Below, piece by piece: positions 26,069 to 36,566 of a DNA stretch of 64,000 bases. How positions within the stretch are numbered: the first letter of the stretch is position 1; the number at the start of each line of letters is the position of its first letter. The position numbers were made by a program, and so were the translations under genes. This DNA is from Palleniella intestinalis. Lineage in GTDB: Bacteria > Bacteroidota > Bacteroidia > Bacteroidales > Bacteroidaceae. The notes below the pieces were generated by a model. It did not search any database, was not told where the DNA came from, and worked only from the letters and a program-made list of their open reading frames with translations. The stretch is from contig NZ_JABKKG010000004.1 of NCBI RefSeq assembly GCF_013166595.1, forward strand, positions 339,617-403,616. The letters are read 5' to 3'.

Positions 26069-28906
26069 ATGGAATATAACTTCAGAGAAATCGAGAAAAA
26101 ATGGCAGGCGGAATGGGTGAAGAACAACACCTACAAGGTCTGCGAGGATGAGAACAAGAAGAAATTTTATGTGCTCAACATGTTCCCTTACCCTTCGGGA
26201 GCGGGACTTCATGTCGGTCATCCGCTGGGATATATCGCCAGTGACATCTATGCACGCTTCAAGCGCCTGCAGGGCTTCAATGTCCTCAACCCTATGGGCT
26301 ACGACGCTTACGGTCTTCCTGCAGAGCAGTATGCCATACAGACGGGACAGCATCCAGAGAAGACGACTTTCGACAACATCGGCCGCTACCGCGAGCAGCT
26401 TGACAAGATAGGCTTCTGCTTTGACTGGAGCCGTGAGATACGCACCTGCACTCCTGACTACTACCATTGGACACAGTGGGCGTTCCGGAAGATGTTTGGC
26501 AGCTACTATTGCAACGCTTCCCGGCAGGCACGCCCTATCTCTGAGTTGGAGGCGGCTTTCGCTGCAAAAGGCACAGAGGGACTTGACGCTGCTTGCAGCG
26601 AGGAACTGTCGTTCACTGCTGAGGAGTGGAACGCAAAGACTGAGAAGGAGAAGTCAGACATCCTCATGAACTACCGCATAGCCTTTATGGGTGAGACAAT
26701 GGTCAACTGGTGTGCCGGTCTCGGAACTGTGCTTGCCAACGACGAGGTAGTCGATGGAGTGTCTGTCCGTGGCGGTTTCCCTGTGGAGCAGAAGAAGATG
26801 CGCCAATGGTGTCTCCGTGTCTCCGCATACAGCCAAAGGCTGCTTGACGGTCTTGAGACAGTGGAGTGGAGCGAGTCAATCAAGGAGACACAGCGCAACT
26901 GGATTGGCAGAAGTGAAGGCACGGAGGTGCAGATAAAGGTTGACGGCACGGAGAATGGTTTCACAATCTTCACCACACGTGCCGACACAATGTTCGGTGT
27001 GACATTCTTTGTCCTCGCTCCTGAGAGTGACCTTGTCAGCCTTGTCACCACAGAAGACAAGAAGGCAGAGGTTGAGGAGTACATAAAGTATGTGAAGAGC
27101 CGCACAGAGCGTGAGCGCATGATAGACCATACTGTGACAGGTGTATTCTCCGGAGCATACGGAATAAACCCTATCACAGGCGACAAATGTCCGATTTACA
27201 TCTCAGAATATGTGCTTGCCGGCTATGGCACAGGAGCTATTATGGCAGTGCCTGCCCATGACTCGCGCGACTATGCTTTCGCAAAGCATTTCAATCTGCC
27301 TATAATCCCACTTGTCGAAGGTGCGGATGTGAGTGAGGAGTCTTACGATGCGAAGGAAGGAATCGTGATGAATTCGCCAATGCCGGGAAAGACTGCCTTC
27401 GAGGGATTCTCACTCAACGGCATGACAATCAAGGAGGCTATCGCTGCCACCAAGAAGTTTGTCTCCGAGCATAACCTCGGCCGCGTGAAGGTGAACTACC
27501 GTCTGCGTGACGCAATCTTCTCCCGTCAGAGATATTGGGGCGAGCCGTTCCCTGTGTATTACAAGAACGGTGTGCCGACAATGATACCTGAGGAGTGTCT
27601 CCCTATCGAGCTTCCGCAGGTGAAGGACTTCAAGCCTACTGCCACAGGCGAGCCGCCTTTGGGCAATGCGCAGTTGTGGGCGTGGGATGAGGCGAACAAG
27701 AAGATTGTCGACAAGGCTCTTGTGGACGAGAAGACAGTGTTCCCTATCGAACTGTACACCATGCCCGGTTTTGCAGGTTCTTCTGCATATTACCTCCGCT
27801 ATATGGATCCGAAGAACAGCGAGTGCCTTGTCAGCGAGAATGCAGCAAGCTACTGGCAGAATGTAGACCTCTATGTCGGCGGTTCGGAGCATGCCACAGG
27901 TCACCTCATCTATTCACGCTTCTGGAACAAGTTCCTCTACGACCTCGGTGTGTCAAAGAAGGAAGAGCCATTCCGTAAACTTGTCAATCAGGGCATGATT
28001 CAGGGACGCTCAAACTTTGTTTACCGCATAAAGGACACCAACACTTTTGTGTCTCTTGACAAGAAAGAAGGCTTGGATGTAACACCAATCCATGTGGACG
28101 TGAACATTGTTTCCGGCGACATCCTTGATGTTGAAGCGTTCAAGAACTGGCGTCCGGAGTACAATGACGCGGAATTCATTCTTAACGATGAAGGAAAGTA
28201 TGTCTGCGGATGGGCTGTGGAGAAGATGTCAAAGTCAATGTTCAACGTTGTCAACCCTGACATGATTGTCGAGAAATATGGTGCTGACACACTGCGCCTG
28301 TACGAGATGTTCCTCGGTCCTGTCGAGCAGTCAAAGCCATGGGACACCAACGGCATTGACGGATGCCACCGATTCCTGAAGAAGTTCTGGGGACTTTTCT
28401 ATGACCGCGAGGGCAATTTCATGCCTGACGCTGAGGCAAAGGCTACTGCCGAGCAGGAGAAGTCTCTGCACAAGCTCATAAAGAAAGTGACACAGGACAT
28501 CGAGCAGTTCTCTTACAACACATCAATCGCAGCATTCATGATTGCTGTCGGCGAACTTTCAAAATGCCGTGACAAGGCTGTCCTGAAGGAACTTGTCATC
28601 CTTCTTGCGCCTTTCGCTCCTCATATTGCCGAGGAACTGTGGGCTGCTCTCGGAGAGACAACTACCGTCTGTGACGCACAGTGGCCTGTGTGGGATGAGA
28701 AGAAAATGGTGGATTCCGAGATAACAATGCCTGTGCAGTTCTGCGGAAAGACACGCTTCACCATACAGCTCCCTGCGGGAATCTCCAAGGAGGATGCCGA
28801 GAAGGCGGCTCTTGCTGATGAGCGCACGGCACGATACACTGACGGCAAGCAGATTGTCAAAATCATCGTTGTGCCGGGAAGAATCATAAACATTGTGGTG
28901 AAATAG
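26069..28906 (+). CDS. leuS: Leucyl-tRNA synthetase
   Basis: 945 residues, the length of bacterial LeuRS. The HIGH motif is in [18 protein letters not shown], the CP1 editing domain is central ([19 protein letters not shown]), and the KMSKS motif is [14 protein letters not shown]. It charges tRNA-Leu and edits mischarged tRNA. It has its own promoter, and the gene is followed by a tandem array and a terminator, so yitT-rdgB downstream probably has separate transcription or depends on read-through. Confidence 0.97.
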   Translation: MEYNFREIEKKWQAEWVKNNTYKVCEDENKKKFYVLNMFPYPSGAGLHVGHPLGYIASDIYARFKRLQGFNVLNPMGYDAYGLPAEQYAIQTGQHPEKTTFDNIGRYREQLDKIGFCFDWSREIRTCTPDYYHWTQWAFRKMFGSYYCNASRQARPISELEAAFAAKGTEGLDAACSEELSFTAEEWNAKTEKEKSDILMNYRIAFMGETMVNWCAGLGTVLANDEVVDGVSVRGGFPVEQKKMRQWCLRVSAYSQRLLDGLETVEWSESIKETQRNWIGRSEGTEVQIKVDGTENGFTIFTTRADTMFGVTFFVLAPESDLVSLVTTEDKKAEVEEYIKYVKSRTERERMIDHTVTGVFSGAYGINPITGDKCPIYISEYVLAGYGTGAIMAVPAHDSRDYAFAKHFNLPIIPLVEGADVSEESYDAKEGIVMNSPMPGKTAFEGFSLNGMTIKEAIAATKKFVSEHNLGRVKVNYRLRDAIFSRQRYWGEPFPVYYKNGVPTMIPEECLPIELPQVKDFKPTATGEPPLGNAQLWAWDEANKKIVDKALVDEKTVFPIELYTMPGFAGSSAYYLRYMDPKNSECLVSENAASYWQNVDLYVGGSEHATGHLIYSRFWNKFLYDLGVSKKEEPFRKLVNQGMIQGRSNFVYRIKDTNTFVSLDKKEGLDVTPIHVDVNIVSGDILDVEAFKNWRPEYNDAEFILNDEGKYVCGWAVEKMSKSMFNVVNPDMIVEKYGADTLRLYEMFLGPVEQSKPWDTNGIDGCHRFLKKFWGLFYDREGNFMPDAEAKATAEQEKSLHKLIKKVTQDIEQFSYNTSIAAFMIAVGELSKCRDKAVLKELVILLAPFAPHIAEELWAALGETTTVCDAQWPVWDEKKMVDSEITMPVQFCGKTRFTIQLPAGISKEDAEKAALADERTARYTDGKQIVKIIVVPGRIINIVVK

Positions 28907-28975
28907 TTGTCATGATGCGTTAAGGTTGCCATGGTTGGTCATGATTAATCATGATGCATCATGTTGCAACCTGAT
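28907..28975. repeat. 10-bp-period CATG tandem array, copy 1
   Basis: CATG begins at 28930, 28940, 28950 and 28960, with a degenerate CCTG at 28970 and an off-phase CATG at 28911. A typical unit is TAATCATGAT. It starts directly after the leuS stop codon. Confidence 0.8.
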
Positions 28976-28990
28976 AAATAAACAAGAATA

Positions 28991-29022
28991 GAAGGGAGTT
29001 TTTATCCTCCCTTCCTCTTTTC
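28991..29022 (+). terminator. Terminator after leuS
   Basis: GAAGGGAG (28991-28998) pairs with CTCCCTTC (29007-29014), followed by CTCTTTTC. It ends about 30 bp before the next start codon. Confidence 0.75.
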
Positions 29023-29053
29023 AAAAAAGACAAAACAATAAAAACAACCGGTT

Positions 29054-30577
29054 ATGTTGACCAAGGAAATGTTGAACAAGAAAAGAATCCTGAAGGAAGT
29101 GCATGACTACTTCATGGTTCTTGTGGGCACATTCATGTACGCTATTGGTGTGGAGCTGTTCATGCTCCCGTACCAGCTTACCACAGGAGGTGTGGCGGGT
29201 ATCTCGGCTTTGATTTACTATGCCACAGGACTGCAGGTGCCGATAAGCTATGCGCTGATAAACATCACTTTCCTGATTTTCGGTGCAAGGATTCTCGGAC
29301 TGAACTTCTGTATCAAGTCGCTTTTCGGCTTTGGCAGTATCACGATGTGGCTGACAGTCCTTGACCCTATTCTCAGAGACCCCGTGACCCACCAGCTGCC
29401 GCAGATTCTCGGCAACGAACTGTTCATGGCGTGCGTGCTCTCTGGTATCCTTGAAGGTCTCGGGCTTGCAATCTGTTTCTATAACAACGGCTCCACCGGA
29501 GGAACGGACATCATCATAGCCATTGTCAACAAGTACATGAATGTCTCCTTGGGACAGATGATGATGATTTGCGACATCATCATTGTCAGCAGCAGCTATT
29601 TCATTTTCCATGATGTACAGCGTATTATATTCGGCTTCATACTCCTTGTGGTGGCAGCCATGACACTCGACTATTTCATGCGAAAGCTCTGTCAGGCAGT
29701 GGAGTTCAAGGTGTTCTCGCGCAACTATTCCGCCATTGCCGACCGCATAGCGGAGGAAGGCTTCGGAGTGACGGTGCTGTCAGGTGAAGGCTGGTACACA
29801 AAGTCTGAGCGTAACGTCGTGATGTGTGTGTGCAGCAGGCGCTATGCTGAGACAATCATGCGGGCCATACAGTCTGTTGACCCGTTCTGCTTTGTCTCCG
29901 TGACAAACGCCCTCGGAGTATATGGCGAGGGATTTGAGACCATGAAGACAAAGGTAAAGAACCAGAAACCGATACTTGTCTTTGCCACCAACAGCAAGAA
30001 CAAACTCGCTGAGGTACGCAGCATACTTGGGGACAGGTTTGAGATACGCTCACTGAAGGAGGTGGGATGCAACGCCGAACTGCCGGAGACTCATGACACG
30101 CTTGAGGAGAATGCTTTGGAGAAAGCACGCTATGTCAATAAATACTACGGCTTTGACTGTTTCGCTGACGACACAGGTCTTGAGGTTGATGCCCTTGACG
30201 GAGCACCGGGAGTCTACTCGGCACGCTATGCCAACATCGAGGATGCAGATTACAATGACCCTCTTGTAGGGGCCGACCATGACTCTGAGGCGAACATGCG
30301 CAAGCTCCTCCATAAGCTTGATGGCAAGGAGAACCGCAAGGCGCGCTTCCGCACCTCCATCGCTCTTATATATAAAGGTAAGGAGTATTTCTTTGATGGA
30401 ATCATCAATGGCTCAATCCTTACTGAGAAGCACGGCACGGAGGGCTTCGGCTATGATCCTGTGTTCCGGCCGGAAGGTTATGACAAGTCCTTCGCGGAAC
30501 TTGGGGGGGACATTAAAAACCGCATCTCACATCGTGCTTTGGCGACAGAGAAACTCGCCGGTTTCCTGCTGAAATAA
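29054..30577 (+). CDS. YitT family membrane protein fused to RdgB/HAM1 NTP pyrophosphatase
   Basis: 507 residues in one open frame. Residues 1-295 are a YitT (DUF161/DUF2179) protein: several membrane segments ([35 protein letters not shown]), then the C-terminal cytoplasmic domain. Residues 297-507 are a complete Rdg[52 protein letters not shown] and NRISHRALA. RdgB hydrolyses ITP, dITP and XTP to keep them out of nucleic acids. The two are normally separate genes. Met297 lies at the junction and could start a free RdgB. A run of seven G near 30503 lies in the RdgB part. A lost stop codon is the simplest origin; an assembly error is not excluded. Confidence 0.9.
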   Translation: MLTKEMLNKKRILKEVHDYFMVLVGTFMYAIGVELFMLPYQLTTGGVAGISALIYYATGLQVPISYALINITFLIFGARILGLNFCIKSLFGFGSITMWLTVLDPILRDPVTHQLPQILGNELFMACVLSGILEGLGLAICFYNNGSTGGTDIIIAIVNKYMNVSLGQMMMICDIIIVSSSYFIFHDVQRIIFGFILLVVAAMTLDYFMRKLCQAVEFKVFSRNYSAIADRIAEEGFGVTVLSGEGWYTKSERNVVMCVCSRRYAETIMRAIQSVDPFCFVSVTNALGVYGEGFETMKTKVKNQKPILVFATNSKNKLAEVRSILGDRFEIRSLKEVGCNAELPETHDTLEENALEKARYVNKYYGFDCFADDTGLEVDALDGAPGVYSARYANIEDADYNDPLVGADHDSEANMRKLLHKLDGKENRKARFRTSIALIYKGKEYFFDGIINGSILTEKHGTEGFGYDPVFRPEGYDKSFAELGGDIKNRISHRALATEKLAGFLLK

Positions 30578-30590
30578 CAAGGCATGGTTA

Positions 30591-31505
30591 ATGAACAGCT
30601 ATGAGAACACAGAAAAGAAAAGACCGATGATTACAGCGTCAGTAGTAACTTACGACCATCATTTCCTTGACATAGAGCCGGTGTTGCGAAGTCTCTTCGC
30701 ATCACCGGTGGATGTCATATATATCATTGACCATTCGGAGCACATGATGCAGTTAGAGGCGGAGCTGAAACAGTTTGCCAAGCGCGTCCTTACCGGTGAA
30801 CCGGAACTGCAGAAGCGTGTTGAGGCAGGCATGCAACTCCTCTATTTCCGCCATGACAACAACGGCTATGGAGGCGGACATAATTTCGCCATGCGGAAAG
30901 CATTGAGCATCGGCAGCGAGTATCATCTTGTGGTGAACCCTGATATATGGTTCGGACCGAGAGTGATACCGGAGCTGAGGAGATACATGGACAAGCATAA
31001 GGATGTGGGGCAGATGATGCCGAAAGTCCTTTATCCCAATGGCGAGATACAACGTCTTGCGAAGATGCTTCCCACACCGTTTGACATGTTCGGACGGCTA
31101 TGTCTGCCGAAGTGCATCATCAACAAGCGCAACCGCCGTTTTGAACTGGAATATTCGGGCTTCAATATGGTGCTAAACGTGCCCTTCCTTTCCGGATGTT
31201 TCATGTTCTTCCGCATGTCCGCGATACAGGAGATAAACATGTTCGATGAACATTTCTTCCTCTATGGCGAGGACATCGACATCTCGCGACGCATGAATGA
31301 GAGGTACAAGACCCTCTATTATCCGAAAGTGCCGGTCTATCATAAGTTCAGCCGCGGCTCAAGGCACAGTCTGCATCTCCTCCTTGTGCATATATTCAGC
31401 ATCTGCAAGTATTTCAACAAATGGGGATGGTTCAAGGATGAACAGCGCACAGCCATAAACAACGCCCTGCAGGAACAGATTGACAAGGGCGGAATAGTTG
31501 ACTGA
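30591..31505 (+). CDS. Glycosyltransferase family 2
   Basis: 304 residues. It has a GT-A fold start (ITASVVTYDHHFLDIEPVLRSL), the metal-binding region HLVVNPDIWFG, and the acceptor-side motif FFLYGEDIDISRRM, like the ED(V/I)D motif of rhamnosyltransferase-type GT2 enzymes. There is no signal or membrane segment, so it is cytoplasmic. It probably adds a sugar from a nucleotide donor during cell-surface glycan assembly; donor and acceptor are unknown. It starts 13 bp after yitT-rdgB and belongs to the same plus-strand operon. Confidence 0.9.
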   Translation: MNSYENTEKKRPMITASVVTYDHHFLDIEPVLRSLFASPVDVIYIIDHSEHMMQLEAELKQFAKRVLTGEPELQKRVEAGMQLLYFRHDNNGYGGGHNFAMRKALSIGSEYHLVVNPDIWFGPRVIPELRRYMDKHKDVGQMMPKVLYPNGEIQRLAKMLPTPFDMFGRLCLPKCIINKRNRRFELEYSGFNMVLNVPFLSGCFMFFRMSAIQEINMFDEHFFLYGEDIDISRRMNERYKTLYYPKVPVYHKFSRGSRHSLHLLLVHIFSICKYFNKWGWFKDEQRTAINNALQEQIDKGGIVD

Positions 31506-31546
31506 CGGCTTCATTCACTGACACCACTCCATAAAAACAAACACTC

Positions 31547-33676
31547 ATGAGACGAATCCTCCTATCCATCCTTACCGTCCTATCCCTTACGGCGGCAGCC
31601 GAAGAGATAGGGAAGTGGACTCTCTTCCCAAGCTACTACAACATCACACAGGTGGAGCCTGCCGGCACGGATGTCTTTGCGCTTGCCTCCGGAAGCCTCT
31701 ATTCCCTGCACCTTTCCGACAACTCCCTGACCACTTATTATAAGGATGATGTCTCGTCGTCCCTTGACGGAGGATGCCTTTCAAGCAGTGGTATAGGACG
31801 GATAGCATGGTGTGAAATGGCAAAAAGACTGATAGTGGCTTACGAAAACCACAAGATAGACCTGCTGTCTGTTGACAAGGATGTCAGGACTTTCACGGAC
31901 CTTGCCGACAAGCAGATGACAGGCGACAAAACAATATATAATATATGTGTCTTTGGACGGCATGCGTATGTCTGCACAGGATTCGGCATCATGAAGTTCG
32001 ACGCCGTCGAAGAGTATGTCGTTGATACATACAACCTCGGCATAAAGGTCAATGATGCTTTCGTGAACTCCACACACATCTATGCCCTGACAGACGAAGG
32101 AGTGAAGCGCGCACCGTTAAGCAGCAATCTGCTCAATAAAGATTCATGGACAGACAGTGGCGATGACTGGAGCACTCTGAAGCCGTCCAAGAACCTTTCC
32201 AACACTTTTGGCACACTCTTCCATGACAACAAGAACAACTGCTATTGGGGAAATGACTCGGAAGGAAAGCTCACACGATACGAGGAGGATGAATATGGCA
32301 CGATGCAGCAGACAAGCAGCGGTGTTGTGCCTGACGGCCCTCTGTCGAACAGAGCGTGGAGATTGTACCTTCATGACGGCAAACTCTTTGCCACATGTGG
32401 TAATTTCAGTTTTGGAATGCCCGATTGGACAATCCCCGGTTTAGTGCAGATTTATGATAGAAACTCATGGACAAAGCTCACTGACCCCGGCAAAATGACG
32501 GGTGATGACTATCTTCACGCCAATTGCATGGTGTTTGATCCGTTGGACAAGAACCACTTTTGGGTAGGCGCATATTCAGGACTCTATGAGTATAAGGACA
32601 ATATTCCTGTCAACGCCTATAACTCCAAAAACAGTTCACTGTCACCAATATATGAGATTGACGAGCGTTATTCGGTCATCTGCTCCATGGTCTACGACCC
32701 GGACGGCAACCTTTGGGCGATGAACGGATGGTGCGACGTGCCATTGGTAAGGTTCTCCCGTGACGGGAAATCACAGTCATTCCCACAGAAGGAAATATCA
32801 TTTGGTGACGTTACAAACGTTGATGCTCAGAAAGCATTCGTCAGTCCTACAAACGGCTATCTATGGTGGTGCAATAATATTTGGAAAAATATTGCTGTCT
32901 ACCGTTACGACTGGAAGAACAACAGTTTGACAGTATTCAACAACTTTGTAAATGAAGACGGTGCACAAATAGCTTGTAACATGATGCCCGGGATAGCAGA
33001 GGATAAAGAAGGAAACATCTGGGTGGCAACCGATGGCGGTCCGTTCTACATCCCACGTGCAGATGCCGCCGGCAGTGATGGCAACATCCTGTTCGTCCAA
33101 CACAAGGTTCCGCGAAATGACGGGACAAACTATGCCGACTATCTCCTTGCCGGTGTGCCTGTAAGGACTATCGCCGTTGACGCTGCCAATCGTAAATGGA
33201 TGGGTACATCGGGAGCAGGAGCCTACTTGATAAGTAGCGACAACAACAATGAAATCCATCATTTCACGACAGAAAACTCGCCACTTCTTTCAAATACAGT
33301 CTTTGATATTCTCATTGATTACGCAACCGGCATCGTCTATTTCGCGACAGATAAAGGAATATGCGCCTATCAAGGTGATGTCAGCAATGCCAATGCTGAA
33401 GGAATGGCAAAAGAGACAGTGTGGGCATACCCTAACCCTGTCACACCTGAACATACAGGCATGATTACTGTTGTAGGGCTTACTCCCGGCGCACAAGTGA
33501 AGATTCTCACCGCTTCAGGGCAGCTTGTCAACGAAGGGACATGCTCCGGAGGTTCCTACCAATGGGACGGATGCGACATGAAAGGCAGGAAAGTGGCATC
33601 GGGTGTGTATATGGTGAATGTGGCAACCCCGGACGGTGAAAAGGGCGTTGTGACGAAAATAGCCATTGTAAGATAA
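31547..33676 (+). CDS. porZ: PorZ-like two-component-regulator propeller protein with T9SS sorting domain
   Basis: 709 residues. A signal peptide is followed by EEIGKWTLFPSYYNITQVEP and repeated propeller blades (DPDGNLWAMNGW, DKEGNIWVATDGG, ANRKWMGTSGAG), then a C-terminal type A sorting domain (AYPNPVTPEHTG to GVYMVNVATPDG, ending VVTKIAIVR). This architecture matches PorZ, part of the type IX secretion attachment complex on the cell surface. It implies that a type IX system exists elsewhere in the genome. PorZ lacks any kinase domain despite the propeller's name. The gene lies 41 bp after the GT2 gene. Another T9SS-exported propeller protein is the alternative. Confidence 0.78.
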   Translation: MRRILLSILTVLSLTAAAEEIGKWTLFPSYYNITQVEPAGTDVFALASGSLYSLHLSDNSLTTYYKDDVSSSLDGGCLSSSGIGRIAWCEMAKRLIVAYENHKIDLLSVDKDVRTFTDLADKQMTGDKTIYNICVFGRHAYVCTGFGIMKFDAVEEYVVDTYNLGIKVNDAFVNSTHIYALTDEGVKRAPLSSNLLNKDSWTDSGDDWSTLKPSKNLSNTFGTLFHDNKNNCYWGNDSEGKLTRYEEDEYGTMQQTSSGVVPDGPLSNRAWRLYLHDGKLFATCGNFSFGMPDWTIPGLVQIYDRNSWTKLTDPGKMTGDDYLHANCMVFDPLDKNHFWVGAYSGLYEYKDNIPVNAYNSKNSSLSPIYEIDERYSVICSMVYDPDGNLWAMNGWCDVPLVRFSRDGKSQSFPQKEISFGDVTNVDAQKAFVSPTNGYLWWCNNIWKNIAVYRYDWKNNSLTVFNNFVNEDGAQIACNMMPGIAEDKEGNIWVATDGGPFYIPRADAAGSDGNILFVQHKVPRNDGTNYADYLLAGVPVRTIAVDAANRKWMGTSGAGAYLISSDNNNEIHHFTTENSPLLSNTVFDILIDYATGIVYFATDKGICAYQGDVSNANAEGMAKETVWAYPNPVTPEHTGMITVVGLTPGAQVKILTASGQLVNEGTCSGGSYQWDGCDMKGRKVASGVYMVNVATPDGEKGVVTKIAIVR

Positions 33677-33704
33677 CAAGTGACAGACAACAAAAAACAG
33701 ATTA

Positions 33705-34328
33705 ATGAGGAAACTCCTTTTCATAATACTCATTTTGTCAGCCTTCACCCTTACTGCCAATGCGCAGAAAGAGGGCGACAATCTGAAGACAACGCCGACA
33801 TTCGTCCCAACGATGAAGGTCAGCAAGACCATGCTTGACGGTGACTCTGTGCAGTATATGGAGCTTAACAAGGTCTACTGCTATCCGCCGAAACTGTTCA
33901 AGAACGCCAAGGAAAGGAAACGTTACACAAGGACGATGTATAATGTCAAAAAGGTTCTGCCTATCGCCAAGGAGGTAAGGCATGTGATGCTTGAGACTTA
34001 CGAGTACTTGCAGACGCTCCCGAACAAGAAGGCGCGTGAGGCTCATCTGAAACTTGTGGAGAAGGGAGTGAAGGAACAGTACACTCCGAAGATGAGGAAA
34101 CTGACACTCGCACAGGGAAAACTTCTCATTAAGCTTGTCCACCGTGAGTGCAACTCTTCGGGATATGAGCTTATAAATGCTTTCATAGGACCGTTGAAAG
34201 CCGGGCTTTATCAGGTGTTCGCATGGACTTTCGGCGCGTCACTGAAGAAGACTTACGACCCGGAGAACGACCCGGAGGATGCCGAGATAGAACGCTGCGC
34301 CCGCCTCGTGGAATCAGGACAGATGTAA
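33705..34328 (+). CDS. DUF4294-like exported protein
   Basis: 207 residues with a signal peptide ending NANAQK. The body is rich in Lys and Glu, with a conserved-looking block ELNKVYCYPPKLFKNAKERKR and LVHRECNSSGYELINAFIGPLKAGLYQVFAWTFG. I recognise this as the DUF4294 family of Bacteroidetes, from memory. It is periplasmic or outer-membrane associated, and its function is unknown. It lies 28 bp after porZ in the same operon, so a link to secretion or the envelope is plausible. Confidence 0.78.
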   Translation: MRKLLFIILILSAFTLTANAQKEGDNLKTTPTFVPTMKVSKTMLDGDSVQYMELNKVYCYPPKLFKNAKERKRYTRTMYNVKKVLPIAKEVRHVMLETYEYLQTLPNKKAREAHLKLVEKGVKEQYTPKMRKLTLAQGKLLIKLVHRECNSSGYELINAFIGPLKAGLYQVFAWTFGASLKKTYDPENDPEDAEIERCARLVESGQM

Positions 34329-34389
34329 GAATGCTGCAAAAAAAACGGACAACAAATATTTGTTTTTATCACAGAACGCAAACAACACG

Positions 34390-36402
34390 ATGAAACATAT
34401 CTTATCCAAGGAGAACACATTGTGTGCCCAAGGCATGTCGGCCTTAGCCATTATGATCATGCATTTTGTAATGCAGATAGACGGATACCCAAGGTTTTTG
34501 AATATCTTAGGCGGTGAAGGTGTTGCAGTGTTTTTGTTTGTTTCCGGTTTCGGACTCAACGAGAGCTATAAGAAGACAGGACTGGACGGATATATCAAGA
34601 AGCGTTTCCTTAGAGTGATAATTCCTTGCTGGATAGTCTTCGCTTTCAGACTGCCTTACTTAGACACGTTTTCCATAGAGAGTTTTCTCAAAAACCTCAC
34701 GTTCATAGACTCCGAACTGTGGTTTGTTGACTATATCATACAGTTATACATCGTTTACTGGCTTGCCCGCAAACTGTTCAGCAAGTACACTACACATATT
34801 CTTTTTTTCTTTGGTGCAATCTGCATATTCCGCGAACAACTTGTTTGCGAACAGGCTTTCTCGTTCTTCGCAGGCTATCTTGCATCGGAACATTACGACA
34901 AAGTACGCACCTTGAGCAAGAAAAGCATATTCAATATTACTGCCTTTTCTTTCCTTTATGCCACAGTATTCATACTCATAAAGGAGATTCCATACGTAAG
35001 ACAATTCATCTGTACACTGCCATTCAATCTTCTGCTCCTTAACATAAGGATGCCTTTGGCGATAGTTGTGATTACGCTGCCATATCTTTTGCCTTGGATT
35101 AAAAAGGCCGGTTTTTTCGGGTATTTCGGAAAGATAAGCTATGAACTTTATATCGTCCACTTCAATTTTATGCCTTGCATAGCAAGTGTTGCCTCTGTGT
35201 TGAAGTTCTCTGCCATGTCAACTGTCATCGGCGATGTGTTTGCCGGGTTCAATGCCAAGCTGCGAGAAAATGGCAGGACAATCAATGGCATAGCGGCAGT
35301 ATTATTCATAACAATATGCTACACCTTAAACTGCAAGTACAGCATGAGGGTCACCGAACAGTTCGGATACGAAGCAATTCCTTATGCAATGCTGCTTGCT
35401 GTTGCATTCGTGCATATCGGTATTGTGGACAGATGTATCAAACGACGCAAGAAACTCCTGTTCTTCACGCTTTTGGCAGTAATGGCTTGTGCGATGCTTG
35501 CCGTCCAGTCTTATTTCGATCCGCTTGAAAACAACGTCGACCGTTGGTCTGCAATCGATTATCCGTTGACCTATTTGTTTGACGGAGAGTTCCCTTACAA
35601 TGCCCCAACTCATCTTGGAGGCAATGCATCTCCGTTTCCTATGTGGATGGTCTTCCACATTCCTTTCTGGTTCTTGGGTAATGTCGGCCTGTCGGAGATA
35701 GTGACAAGTGCTTTGTTTGCATGCAGCATTGTGCTGCTATACGGCTATAAAGCCGGTATCAAAGCCATTATATTCATCTTGCTGTCTGTAAATGTATGGT
35801 ATGAAGTGGCAGTGCGCAGTGATATGATTTCCAATTTCTTCCTCCTCGGAGCCTTCCTGAACTATATGCTTTGGAGTGGGAAGACTTTGGAGAAACACCC
35901 TTATTTCGTGGCTGTTGTCTCAGGCTTGTGGCTTTCCACGCGTATAAGCACATTCTTCCCACTGTTCATAATGTTCTTCCCTTCATGGCTTCAGTCGGGC
36001 ATGAAAACAAAGATAAAGGTGCCAATTATAGCATTGCTGGTCTTCTGTGCAACATTTTTGCCGTTAGTGGTATGGGACAGCAATAGCCTGTTCTTTGCAG
36101 TCAACAACCCATTTTCCCTTCAGACGCGGCAAGGTCATCCCGGTGATGTCGTTCTGCTTTTGGCTCTTGCCGTTTATCTCGCTGTCACATGGAAAGGCAA
36201 CGCAAAACGTTTGATGCTGCATTCTGCACTGATGCTTCTTGCTGTAGTGGCAGTGGCATGGGGACATAATATGTTTGTTACCGATGGCTGGACATTAATT
36301 TTTACAGGCTACGACCTGACTTACTGGGATGCCGCCCTGCCGATGCTTATGACAATCCTGTGCGGCCATGAAAGGAAAGTTGAATGTTCTGAAAACAGAT
36401 GA
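34390..36402 (+). CDS. Acyltransferase-3-like protein with a second polytopic membrane domain
   Basis: 670 residues from the ATG at 34390; a TTG at 34360 is an alternative. Residues of about 1-290 resemble OafA/YrhL-type acyltransferases: IMIMHFVMQIDGYPRF with the membrane His, GGEGVAVFLFVSGFGLNES, and FGKISYELYIVHFNF. After a linker, residues of about 360-670 form a second block of hydrophobic segments with HLGGNASPFPMWMV and LTYWDAALPML, resembling no family I can name. The first part would transfer acetyl or similar groups to a surface glycan. It is the last gene of the plus-strand operon and converges with a minus-strand gene. Confidence 0.75.
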   Translation: MKHILSKENTLCAQGMSALAIMIMHFVMQIDGYPRFLNILGGEGVAVFLFVSGFGLNESYKKTGLDGYIKKRFLRVIIPCWIVFAFRLPYLDTFSIESFLKNLTFIDSELWFVDYIIQLYIVYWLARKLFSKYTTHILFFFGAICIFREQLVCEQAFSFFAGYLASEHYDKVRTLSKKSIFNITAFSFLYATVFILIKEIPYVRQFICTLPFNLLLLNIRMPLAIVVITLPYLLPWIKKAGFFGYFGKISYELYIVHFNFMPCIASVASVLKFSAMSTVIGDVFAGFNAKLRENGRTINGIAAVLFITICYTLNCKYSMRVTEQFGYEAIPYAMLLAVAFVHIGIVDRCIKRRKKLLFFTLLAVMACAMLAVQSYFDPLENNVDRWSAIDYPLTYLFDGEFPYNAPTHLGGNASPFPMWMVFHIPFWFLGNVGLSEIVTSALFACSIVLLYGYKAGIKAIIFILLSVNVWYEVAVRSDMISNFFLLGAFLNYMLWSGKTLEKHPYFVAVVSGLWLSTRISTFFPLFIMFFPSWLQSGMKTKIKVPIIALLVFCATFLPLVVWDSNSLFFAVNNPFSLQTRQGHPGDVVLLLALAVYLAVTWKGNAKRLMLHSALMLLAVVAVAWGHNMFVTDGWTLIFTGYDLTYWDAALPMLMTILCGHERKVECSENR

Positions 36403-36416
36403 CCGTTTTTGGCTGA

Positions 36417-36502
36417 GTGAAAGGTTACCTTTCACCGGACAAAAGGTAACGATTGACCATACAAAAGGTTACCTTTCGTTATGCGAAAGGTAACCTTTTG
36501 TC
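36417..36502. repeat. 22-bp-period GGTWAC tandem array, copy 2
   Basis: GGTTAC or GGTAAC begins at 36423, 36445, 36467 and 36489, exactly 22 bp apart. Two units contain the perfect palindrome AAAGGTTACCTTT. It occupies the gap between two convergent genes, starting 15 bp after the acyltransferase stop. Confidence 0.9.
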
Positions 36503-36566
36503 GTATGATGTGTTATGCTTTTGTAAGTGGTTTGTTATCAATTGGTTGTGGGGTGTGGTCGTTGGC

